Below are positions 9,020 through 15,302 of a stretch of DNA of 64,000 nucleotides, in pieces. Within the stretch, counting starts at the first letter, position 1. Every line of letters starts with the position of its first letter. The notes below the pieces were generated by a model that was given only the letters and a program-made list of their open reading frames with translations, ran no database searches and was not told where the DNA came from. This DNA comes from Bog-756 sp963713625 (GTDB lineage Bacteria; Actinomycetota; Acidimicrobiia; Acidimicrobiales; RAAP-2). A program made the translations under genes and the position numbers. The stretch spans positions 558,001 through 622,000 of the forward strand of contig CAVQMN010000011.1 in NCBI GenBank assembly GCA_963713625.1. The letters run 5' to 3'.

Positions 9020-9423
9020 CCCAGGGCGCCGAGGGGCGCCCCCGTCGCACCGGTGCCGGGGACAGCGGTCCCGGGGGCCGGCTGGCGCTCGGGGCGGAGG
9101 GCGAGGCGCTGGCCGCCCGGTGGTACGAGGACAACGGCTACGAGGTCATCGACCGAAACTGGCGCCGGCGGGAAGGGGAGATCGACCTCATCGTGCGGAG
9201 GGGCAGAACGGTCGTGTTCAGTGAGGTCAAGACCAGGTCCAGCGACCGATTCGGATCGGGGGCCGAATCGGTCCTGGCGGCCAAACAGCGCCGGATCCGA
9301 CGGCTGGCGGCGCGATGGTTGTCGGAGCTGACCCCGGCGTCCGGACGGGCACGGGTCGAGGTCCGATTCGACGTCGTTGCCATCACCGCCGGCCAGGTGG
9401 ATGTGATCGAGGGAGCGTTCTGA
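9016..9423 (+). CDS. YraN/UPF0102 family predicted endonuclease
   Basis: This protein has a predicted Holliday-junction-resolvase-like fold of the restriction-endonuclease superfamily. After a short Gly/Arg-rich leader, the 135 residues contain LGAEGEALAARWYEDNGYEV, DRNWRRREGEIDLIVR and VVFSEVKTRSSDRFGSG. The conserved E, D and ExK residues of the PD-(D/E)XK active site are all present. The GTG overlaps the previous stop by four bases. YraN is commonly found upstream of comM/dprA, as here with one gene intervening. The cellular substrate is unknown. Confidence 0.9.
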   Translation: MTQGAEGRPRRTGAGDSGPGGRLALGAEGEALAARWYEDNGYEVIDRNWRRREGEIDLIVRRGRTVVFSEVKTRSSDRFGSGAESVLAAKQRRIRRLAARWLSELTPASGRARVEVRFDVVAITAGQVDVIEGAF

Positions 9424-9453
9424 GCCGCTCGTAGTCCTCACATCGCCCTCTCG

Positions 9454-9459
9454 TAGGCT
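9454..9459 (+). promoter_or_regulatory. Leaderless -10 element of the enoyl-CoA hydratase gene
   Basis: TAGGCT is followed by exactly six bases and then the ATG. Transcription would therefore begin at or next to the start codon. No ribosome-binding site is visible. Confidence 0.55.
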
Positions 9460-9465
9460 GCGTTC

Positions 9466-10257
9466 ATGCCCCAACAGCTCGAGACCCTGATCGTGGAGCG
9501 CAGTGACGGCGTGGTGACCGTGACCATGAATCGCCCGGCCCGCAAGAACGCGGCCAACGGCACCATGCTGCGTGAGTTGCTGGCCACGTTCGACGACGCG
9601 GCCACCGACCGCCATGACCGGGTCATGGTCCTGACCGGGGCCGGCGATGCCTTCTGCTCGGGAGCCGACCTGGGTGACCCCGATGTGGCCGGTCGACCGG
9701 GTGATCCCGGTCTCGTCCAGATGCGCGCCCTCGGGGATGTCGCTCTCCGGTTGCACCGGTTCCCCAAGCCGACCATCGCCCAAGTCGGCGGCGTGGCCGC
9801 GGGGGCCGGCATGAGCATGGCGCTCGGCTGCGATCTAGTGGTGGCCTCCGATGCGGCCCGCTTCTCGCAGATCTTCTCCAGGCGGGGTTTGTCGCTGGAT
9901 TTCGGCGCCTCCTGGCTCCTGCCCCGCCTGATCGGTCTCCACCGGGCGAAAGAGCTCGCCTACTTTGCCGAGATCATCGATGCCGCCCAGGCCTTGGAGT
10001 TCGGCCTGGTCAACCGCGTCGTGCCCGCGGCCGAGCTGGATGGGTTCGTACGGGACTGGGCCACCCGACTGGCCGACGGCCCCCCACTTGCCCTGTCCAT
10101 GACCAAGTCGATGCTCAACAACTCCTTCAACCTCTCCATGGACCAGGCGCTCGAGGAGGAGTCGCGGTCGCAAGCCGTCAATTTCGCTACGGCCGACACC
10201 ATGGAGGCCATCACTGCGTTCATCGAAAAGCGCGAACCACGGTTCGAGGGTCGCTGA
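9466..10257 (+). CDS. Enoyl-CoA hydratase/isomerase family protein (PaaG-like)
   Basis: A crotonase-fold acyl-CoA enzyme of 263 residues. It has the oxyanion-hole segments GAGDAFCSGADLGDPD and GGVAAGAGMSMALGCDLVVAS. The region RRGLSLDFGASWLLPRLIG resembles the PaaG/isomerase branch, which has an Asp in place of the classical hydratase Glu pair. An isomerase or a hydratase in fatty-acid or phenylacetate-type catabolism is therefore possible; the substrate cannot be read from the sequence. The ATG is fixed by the -10 element six bases upstream. It separates yraN from comM. Confidence 0.85.
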   Translation: MPQQLETLIVERSDGVVTVTMNRPARKNAANGTMLRELLATFDDAATDRHDRVMVLTGAGDAFCSGADLGDPDVAGRPGDPGLVQMRALGDVALRLHRFPKPTIAQVGGVAAGAGMSMALGCDLVVASDAARFSQIFSRRGLSLDFGASWLLPRLIGLHRAKELAYFAEIIDAAQALEFGLVNRVVPAAELDGFVRDWATRLADGPPLALSMTKSMLNNSFNLSMDQALEEESRSQAVNFATADTMEAITAFIEKREPRFEGR

Positions 10258-10271
10258 CCCCAGCGCCGGTT

Positions 10272-10286
10272 CCGGCCTCCGGCCGG
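10272..10286 (+). terminator. GC-rich hairpin after the enoyl-CoA hydratase gene
   Basis: CCGGCC-TCC-GGCCGG forms a perfect 6-bp stem with a 3-base loop, 15 bases after the stop codon. No T-tract follows, as is common for terminators in high-GC genomes. Confidence 0.45.
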
Positions 10287-10488
10287 GGGGAACGCCCGGG
10301 CTGGGGCAGGCCCGGACCGCACGGGCCCGGGTCGCTCCGACAAGGCTTGTAACACCTCCGATTTAAGGTGCCGGCGGTGCTTCGAGCGACCGCGTGCACC
10401 TCCGTGAACGGCGCTCCAATCGTCAGCGTTCGCAGCCGCCGTGAGCCCGAGGGGCCGGTCGGTCCGAACCGTCCAGATCGGAGGCGCC

Positions 10489-11541
10489 ATGATCGCCGCC
10501 ATTCCTTCCGCCGTTCTCATCGGGGTCGACGGCCAGTTGGTGTCCGTCGAGGTCCACGTGTCCAATGGGCTTCCCGGCTTCACCGTGGTGGGCCTTCCCG
10601 ATGCCGCCGTCCGAGAGTCCCGGGACAGGGTCCGGGCTGCCTTGCTGTCCAGTGGGCTTCCATGGCCACTTCGACGGGTCACGGTGAACCTCGCGCCCTC
10701 CGGGATGCGGAAGAACGGTGCCGGGCTCGACCTCCCCATCGCCATCGGTCTGCTGGTCGCTTCAGGTGAACTCGGTCCTCACACGGTTGCCTCGACGGCG
10801 TTCATCGGCGAACTCGGCCTCGACGGTTCCCTTCGTGGGGTCCCGGGCACCGTGGTGCTGGCCGAATCACTCCGTCACTACCGACTGGTGGTACCCGACG
10901 AAACCGCCCGCGAGGCGGCACTCGCCGGCGGTTGTGAGGTTCGGACGTCATCGACCCTGAGCGAACTCATCAGCTGCCTGACGGGGCGAATCCCATGGGT
11001 CGATGTGCCACCGCCGGGACGGGGGAGGCCACGAATCACCGGTTCACCTGCCGCCGACACGCAGGCACCACCGTCAGCCGGAACACCGCCAGCAGATGAG
11101 GTACCAGACGGCGATGCGGGCGGCGATCTTTCGGATGTGCGAGGTCAACTGTTCGCGCGCCGGGCGCTGGAGGTGGCTGCAACCGGTGGCCATCACCTCC
11201 TGATGGTCGGGCCACCCGGATCGGGCAAGACGATGTTGGCCACTCGTCTGGTCGGCCTTCTCCCTGCTCTCGACCGGACGACCGCGCTGGAAGCCACCCG
11301 TATCCACTCCGTGGCCGGGCTCCCTCTGCCTCCGGATGGGCTCGTGTCCCGCCCGCCCTTCCGGGCCCCGCATCACGGGACGTCACCGGTGGCGATGATC
11401 GGCGGAGGAACCTCGATGATGAGGCCAGGGGAGATCAGCCTGTCCCATACAAGCATTGGCAGATGTCTCTCGGAAATACTGACCCGGTACGGCACCTCGG
11501 GGGCACAGTCGGCACACCAAAATACGGTCCTCAGCGAGTGA
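10489..11541 (+). pseudogene. comM: comM (YifB-type Mg-chelatase-like ATPase), 5' fragment
   Basis: ComM is an AAA+ hexameric helicase that promotes branch migration during natural transformation. This fragment has the N-terminal Lon-protease-like domain (GVDGQLVSVEVHVSNGLPGFTVVGLPD cut into visible parts such as VVGLPDAAVRESRDRV and MRKNGAGLDLPIA) and the Walker A GPPGSGKTMLATRLVG. The comM-derived sequence stops after ISLSH (CAT, 11446-11448). The frame then runs 30 codons into the inserted element and ends at 11541. The missing continuation GGVLFLDEL lies 3.2 kb downstream. The ATG at 10489 gives the family N-terminus MIAAIPSAVLIGVDG. Without the insert the gene would encode 531 residues, a normal ComM length. 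Confidence 0.93.
11436..11458. other. attL junction of the comM element
   Basis: comM sequence ends in CCTGTCCCAT and changes to element sequence ACAAGCATTG directly after CAT (11446-11448). The CAT is also present at the right junction, so strand exchange occurred within CAT (dinucleotide CA or AT). Confidence 0.8.
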
Positions 11542-11962
11542 TCTTGTTCACGACCGGTCGGCGCAAACTCGTCAACGCAGCAGCCGCACGGACACGGACC
11601 TCCTGCCATTCCGGCGCTTCACGTACCGCCGACCAGCTGTGAAACAGCTCTCGATCAGAAGCCATGCTGGTCAGCTGATCACTGAGTCGACGGAGTGCTT
11701 CTTCGTCCAGCGAGTCGATAAGGCGGTCCTCTCGCAACCGCGGGAACCAATCGGGAACGGCATCATCCAGTTGAAGCCTCATTTCCTCTTTGGGCCATCC
11801 CCCAGCTGTTGCCCAATCCTGCTGAGCTTCTACCGGGGAAGCCAGAAGGGAGACGAGGTCGACAATCTGGTTAAGTAGATTTATCGCTGGCGGCTCGTCC
11901 ATCATCACCTCGTCAACTCGCATTCCGAGCGCATGTGGCCATTCTCTCAAGCCCTGCGCCAC
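11531..11962 (-). CDS. Hypothetical protein in the comM element
   Basis: The frame encodes 143 residues with no signal peptide or membrane segment and a mixed-charge composition rich in Leu, Glu and Asp (LLNQIVDLVSLLASPVEAQ, REAPEWQEVRVRAAAAL). No family is recognised. A GTG at 11962 is the longest start; an ATG at 11923 (MRVDEVMMDEPPAI) is equally plausible. It lies downstream of, and in the same direction as, the toxin-antitoxin-like pair, and its end is about 80 bases from the left element boundary. It is probably cargo. Confidence 0.5.
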   Translation of the reverse strand: MAQGLREWPHALGMRVDEVMMDEPPAINLLNQIVDLVSLLASPVEAQQDWATAGGWPKEEMRLQLDDAVPDWFPRLREDRLIDSLDEEALRRLSDQLTSMASDRELFHSWSAVREAPEWQEVRVRAAAALTSLRRPVVNKITR

Positions 11963-12010
11963 TTGGGTAGCCCTAAACGCCGGGAGTGGGGCGCTTATCT
12001 GGACTGCGGC

Positions 12011-12256
12011 TCAGTTGACCTCGACAACTGTCAGGATGCCCGAGGCGTGTTCGATGAGGTAGACGATTCGAACCTCCACGTCCGGAAGCAGGGCGGTCCG
12101 ACGAGCCACGGGACCAGGGTCACCGATTGGGGTGCTCGGCGCTTTCCACGGCTCGGACTCGGCGGCGATGATCCACTCGGCCACAGCTCGGTAGACGGCA
12201 TCCGATGGAGCGGTTCTGGTGGCCCAGACACTGACCGCCGCGAAGTTCTCAATCAC
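12011..12256 (-). CDS. Small protein, possible RelE/ParE-like toxin of a two-gene module
   Basis: An 81-residue protein ending LPDVEVRIVYLIEHASGILTVVEVN (shown here as DVEVRIVYLIEHA and GILTVVEV). This resembles the C-terminal beta-strands of RelE/ParE-superfamily toxins. The GTG start lies nine bases after the stop of the 103-residue upstream gene, so the two are co-transcribed. The toxin reading is based on size, pairing, mobile location and weak sequence character only. It could also be an unrelated actinobacterial small protein. Confidence 0.4.
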   Translation of the reverse strand: MIENFAAVSVWATRTAPSDAVYRAVAEWIIAAESEPWKAPSTPIGDPGPVARRTALLPDVEVRIVYLIEHASGILTVVEVN

Positions 12257-12265
12257 GAGATGGTG

Positions 12266-12577
12266 TCAGGCGCTGCGGCGAGAGTGCAGTTCGGCCACCT
12301 TGGCATCGATTCGAGCCATGGCCTTTGGGTCGCTGCGGAGCTTCTCGGCTGTCCGCTCACTGGCGGCGTACCACTCGTCAATCAGCGCTCGCACGGCGGC
12401 TTCGTCTCCCGCGGCAAGGGCCTCGGTCGGGGTCCGGTCGTCAAGTTGCTGGTACTTGCCGTCCCACCAGGCTCGGGCAACTGCCACACCGCCATTGGCA
12501 GTAGGGGCCCTCATCTCGGCCAGGAGCTGCTCGGTCGCCTCAATCCGGTGTTGAGCTTCCGTCGTCGTCAACTCCAT
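12266..12577 (-). CDS. Small protein, possible antitoxin partner
   Basis: A 103-residue, strongly helical, charged protein (MELTTTEAQHRIEATEQLL; LDDRTPTEALAAGDEAAVRAL). The DRTPTEALAAGD segment recalls the C-terminal region of Xre/MbcA/ParS-type antitoxins, but no DNA-binding helix-turn-helix is evident. A longer frame upstream exists; the ATG at 12577 is preferred because the upstream extension overlaps the rep remnant antisense. It is the first gene of the pair, the normal antitoxin position. Confidence 0.4.
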   Translation of the reverse strand: MELTTTEAQHRIEATEQLLAEMRAPTANGGVAVARAWWDGKYQQLDDRTPTEALAAGDEAAVRALIDEWYAASERTAEKLRSDPKAMARIDAKVAELHSRRSA

Positions 12578-12589
12578 GCCGGAAAGCCT

Positions 12590-13057
12590 ATGCGCTGGCG
12601 CGAGGCGGTCGTCAGATTGGCAGGTCAGCCCTTCCCGTACCTGTGGGTACCAGAGTGGCACCCGGGCGGTCATGGCCTGCATGTTCACTTCGCCGTTGGG
12701 CGCTACATCCGCCACCGCCAGATCAAGGAAGCCTGGGGCAGGGGATTCGTCCATATCAAACTGCTCGGCAATGTCCCCATCGGACAAGGCTCGTTGGGCG
12801 AGGCAAGGCAGGCGTCCAGGTACCTGGCCAAGTACGTCGGCAAGGATGTCCACGCCGAACACATCCTCGGACTCCACCGCTACGAGTGCGCCCAAGGGTT
12901 TCGGCCAAAGGTGGAAAGGATCGTCGCCCGCAGTTCGTCGGTGGCCGTTGCAGAAGCAAGCGAACGGATGGGTTCATGGCCCGACATCATCTGGAGGTCA
13001 AGGGAGGCAGAGCGCTGGTACGGCCCACCAGCACTCTGGGCGTCGTGGAACCGGTAA
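12590..13057 (+). pseudogene. Truncated HUH-type rolling-circle replication initiator
   Basis: 155 residues contain the metal-binding HUH motif (HGLHVHFAVG) preceded by LWVPEWHPGG. They are followed by AWGRGFVHIKLLG and the tyrosine-bearing segment ASRYLAKYVGKD. This is the catalytic core seen in rolling-circle initiators of actinobacterial plasmids and integrative elements. The N-terminal part (normally a Cys/Trp-rich region before the HUH strand) is missing. Upstream is the divergent antitoxin-like gene only 12 bases away, and the frame upstream reads antisense to it. The gene is therefore a likely remnant, though the two catalytic motifs survive. Confidence 0.65.
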
Positions 13058-13431
13058 GTCCATCGAGTCGGGGCGGCCGGCGCCCCAGGGTGCCGGGCGC
13101 CCCGGAGATCGAGCTGGCAGTAAAAGCCAAGGTATGGGCAGAGGACACAGCCAAGGCACAAGGACTTCCGTTGTGCGTGGAGGATTCATCGGTGATCAGC
13201 GAAGTTGCCACCTTGCTCACCAGTGGCCGAGCACCGGTTCGGTCAGGCTCGCCAGATTGGCTGGATACGATCGGGATCGAAGCGATTCCGGCCCCGGACG
13301 GCCGAATTGATGACGATGCGGGGGAGCACGGCACTGATGATGGCCCGCTGCCTGGCCGGGTCGAGGTCCGCCCACTGCGCCCGGAGCGCCCCCGTGTCGC
13401 CGACGAACCCGTCGAGCGCCGCGGCGCCTGA
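13045..13431 (+). CDS. Hypothetical protein overlapping the integrase 3' end
   Basis: A GTG overlapping the rep stop opens a 128-codon frame. The part before 13243 reads like coding sequence (EIELAVKAKVWAEDTAKAQG; SSVISEVATLLTSG). The remainder is antisense to the integrase C-terminus and is probably non-coding shadow. It could be a small gene that followed rep in the ancestral element and lost its end. Function is unknown. Confidence 0.28.
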   Translation: MEPVSPSSRGGRRPRVPGAPEIELAVKAKVWAEDTAKAQGLPLCVEDSSVISEVATLLTSGRAPVRSGSPDWLDTIGIEAIPAPDGRIDDDAGEHGTDDGPLPGRVEVRPLRPERPRVADEPVERRGA

Positions 13432-14637
13432 GAGCGTCCCGAGCTTCCTCGCCGCCGCCGTTCGCCGGTCCTCGATGGGCTTGCGGGCTGCCATCCACTC
13501 TCGGACGCTGATCCGTCCCTGGCCGTGGAGGCTGGCGAGCTGCTCGAGCTCGGCGTCGGCCTGCTCGAGCTCTTGCTGGACGACGTCGGCCTCGTCCTCG
13601 ACCGACAGGGCCCGGGACACGGCACGCTGCAGCCTCGGTGAGTCCAGCCGGTGCAGGATGGCCTCGGCGATGAAGTGTTCAAGGGGCTCGGACAGGACCG
13701 CCATGCCGCCACAGCCCGAAAAGCCAGGTCCCTTGGCGCAGAGGTAACGCCGCTCGCCATCGTCACGGGGACGGGCCACCATGCGGGCCCCGCACTTGCC
13801 GCAATGGACGAGGCCGGTCAGCGGGTACCGCCGGGGTGCCCGGTTGGTGCGGCGGTCCGGGTCCAAGAGGATGGTGCGCAGCCGGGCTGTCTGGGCCGGC
13901 GTCACGATGGCCGGCCAATCACCGGTGGACACGATCTCGCCCAGGTGCTCCCGCTGCCCGGAGATGCGTCCCGAGGTGAGGATGGTACGGAGCACGGTGG
14001 ACGACCAGGGTTTGCCGGTCACGGTCGGGATGCCGCGATCATTGAGGTCCCTGGTCACCGAGCGCAGGGGCTCGCCGGCGAGTACCCGGCGGGCCACCTC
14101 CTTGATCACGGCCGTTTCACTGGGGATCAGCTTCCGATGCCCGGTCTGGTAGCCGTACGCACGGGTGCCGCCACCCGAGCGCCTGCCTTCCTGCGCCGCC
14201 TGTAGCGCTTGACGCTTGATCCTCCGACTCTTGTCCTCGGACTCGAGCCGGGCAAGTGCGCAGGCGATTCGGGCCATGGCCCGCCCGGTGGTCGTCGTCA
14301 GGTCGTAGTCGCCGCTGGTGACCGTGGCCACGGCGATGCTGGTGGCCTCGACCAGGTCGATGAAGTCCTCGAGCTCCCGGGTGTTTCGGTGGAGTCGGTC
14401 GTTGTGCCAGACGATCACCCCATCACGGACGCCAGTCTTGACGTCCTCGCACATTCGTCGGTAGGCGGGCCGGGGCTTTCCCCGGTAGGCACTCACGTCG
14501 TTGTCCTCGTAGACCTCGGCGACCGCCGCTCCGTTGCGTTGGGCCCAGGAGCGGCAGTCCTCGAGCTGTCGGCGTACTCCGGCCCTGGTCCCGCCCCTGT
14601 CCGAGGAGATCCGGATGTAGATGGCGGCCGCTTTCAC
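13243..14637 (-). CDS. Large serine recombinase (integrase)
   Basis: The enzyme catalyses site-specific integration and excision of the element. The N-terminal resolvase domain has the catalytic Ser in IYIRISSDRGG and the Arg-bearing segments WHNDRLHRNTREL and CALARLESEDKSRR. Next come the recombinase domain (GGGTRAYGYQTG; RDLNDRGIPTVTGKPW), a zinc-ribbon (LVHCGKCGARMVAR ... GFSGCGGMAV) and a coiled coil (EDEADVVQQELEQADAELEQ). At 464 residues it is complete for this class. The GTG start is 27 bases from attR, the usual arrangement in which attP abuts int. No recombination directionality factor was recognised. Confidence 0.95.
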   Translation of the reverse strand: MKAAAIYIRISSDRGGTRAGVRRQLEDCRSWAQRNGAAVAEVYEDNDVSAYRGKPRPAYRRMCEDVKTGVRDGVIVWHNDRLHRNTRELEDFIDLVEATSIAVATVTSGDYDLTTTTGRAMARIACALARLESEDKSRRIKRQALQAAQEGRRSGGGTRAYGYQTGHRKLIPSETAVIKEVARRVLAGEPLRSVTRDLNDRGIPTVTGKPWSSTVLRTILTSGRISGQREHLGEIVSTGDWPAIVTPAQTARLRTILLDPDRRTNRAPRRYPLTGLVHCGKCGARMVARPRDDGERRYLCAKGPGFSGCGGMAVLSEPLEHFIAEAILHRLDSPRLQRAVSRALSVEDEADVVQQELEQADAELEQLASLHGQGRISVREWMAARKPIEDRRTAAARKLGTLSGAAALDGFVGDTGALRAQWADLDPARQRAIISAVLPRIVINSAVRGRNRFDPDRIQPIWRA

Positions 14638-14644
14638 TCAAGGT

Positions 14645-14650
14645 ACATTA
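14645..14650 (-). promoter_or_regulatory. -10 element of the integrase gene
   Basis: On the minus strand TAATGT is followed by seven bases and the integrase GTG, predicting a leaderless transcript. It lies inside the element arm next to attR. Confidence 0.5.
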
Positions 14651-14654
14651 GCCG

Positions 14655-14676
14655 ACCGTTGTACATGGGGGAGTGC
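14655..14676. other. attR junction of the comM element
   Basis: Element sequence CCGTTGTA meets CAT (14664-14666) and then the comM continuation GGGGGAGTGCTG. Joining the element arms gives an attP centre TTGTA-CA-TACAA, a perfect inverted repeat. Joining the comM arms gives CCCATGGG. Confidence 0.8.
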
Positions 14677-15302
14677 TGTTCCTCGATGAGTTGGGCGAGT
14701 TCTCGACCGTGGTCCTCGATGCCCTCCGCCAACCGCTTGAGGATGGAGAGGTGCGGGTCAGTCGTGCCCGGGGATCGACCAATTTCCCGGCCCGATTCAT
14801 TCTGGTGGCTTCGATGAATCCCTGCCCGTGCGGGGAAGGGGGAGCACCTGGCGCCTGCCGTTGCAGCGATTCCGCACGCGAGCGTTATGTCCGGCGCCTG
14901 TCGGCTCCGCTGTTGGATCGGTTCGACATCGCCATCTGGGTCGACCGGCCGGACGTCGACGATCTGATCAGCGGACGACCGGGGGAGGCGACGGCCACGG
15001 TGGCGGCCCGGGTATCGATGGCGAGACGCCGGGCCGCCGACCGCGGGGTGGCGGTCAACGCCAATCTGCGCGGATCGTCTCTCGGTCGTGTGATCCCCAT
15101 GAGCCCGGGTGCGGCTGCCATCGTCGAACGTCAGGTCCGGTCCGGATGCCTGAGCGCTCGCGGACTGCACCGGGTCCATCGGTTGGCCAGGACCGTGGCT
15201 GACCTTGACGGCGCAGGAGATCTGGTGGAGGAGGCACACGTCAGAGAGGCGCTGCTCCTGCGATGCCGACGTGACTTCCTTCTCGGAGGTGGAGCAGGGT
15301 GA
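14667..15302 (+). pseudogene. comM: comM, 3' fragment
   Basis: This is the remainder of the ComM ATPase: Walker B as VLFLDELGEF, ALRQPLEDGEVRVSRARG, the Cys-containing FILVASMNPCPCGEGG, the arginine-finger region LLDRFDIAIWVDRP and the C-terminal domain (LSARGLHRVHRLARTVADLDG). It lacks the P-loop and an initiation region, so alone it should be inactive. If the element excises, it fuses in frame to the 5' fragment. Its stop overlaps the dprA GTG by three bases, so dprA expression may suffer from the insertion unless a promoter in the element or fragment drives it. Confidence 0.93.

Larger units (their letters stand above)
11447..14664. mobile_element. Serine-integrase integrative element inserted in comM
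   Basis: The 3,218-bp segment lies exactly between the two comM halves. It carries, on the minus strand, a large serine integrase whose start is 27 bases from the right end, a toxin-antitoxin-like pair and a 143-residue hypothetical. On the plus strand it carries a truncated rolling-circle initiator. Only CAT is shared between the ends, as expected for serine integrases, which exchange at a central dinucleotide and leave no long target duplication. Removal restores LSH-GGVLFLDEL in frame. No conjugation or capsid genes are present, so it is small and probably dependent on other elements for transfer. Confidence 0.92.

Noticed and set aside
10353..10369. CACCT/AGGTG inverted repeat and TAAGGT before comM as a defined promoter
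   Set aside because: A -10-like hexamer is present, but no matching -35 was found and it is 120 bases from the start codon, so it was not annotated.
11933..12589. Plus-strand reading upstream of the truncated Rep
   Set aside because: It is in frame with the Rep core but lies antisense to the antitoxin/toxin-like genes and has no Rep-like sequence; treated as non-coding shadow.
13243..13431. Plus-strand continuation of the 13045 frame
   Set aside because: It is antisense to the conserved C-terminal end of the integrase, whose reading is well supported; only the part before 13243 was kept at low confidence.
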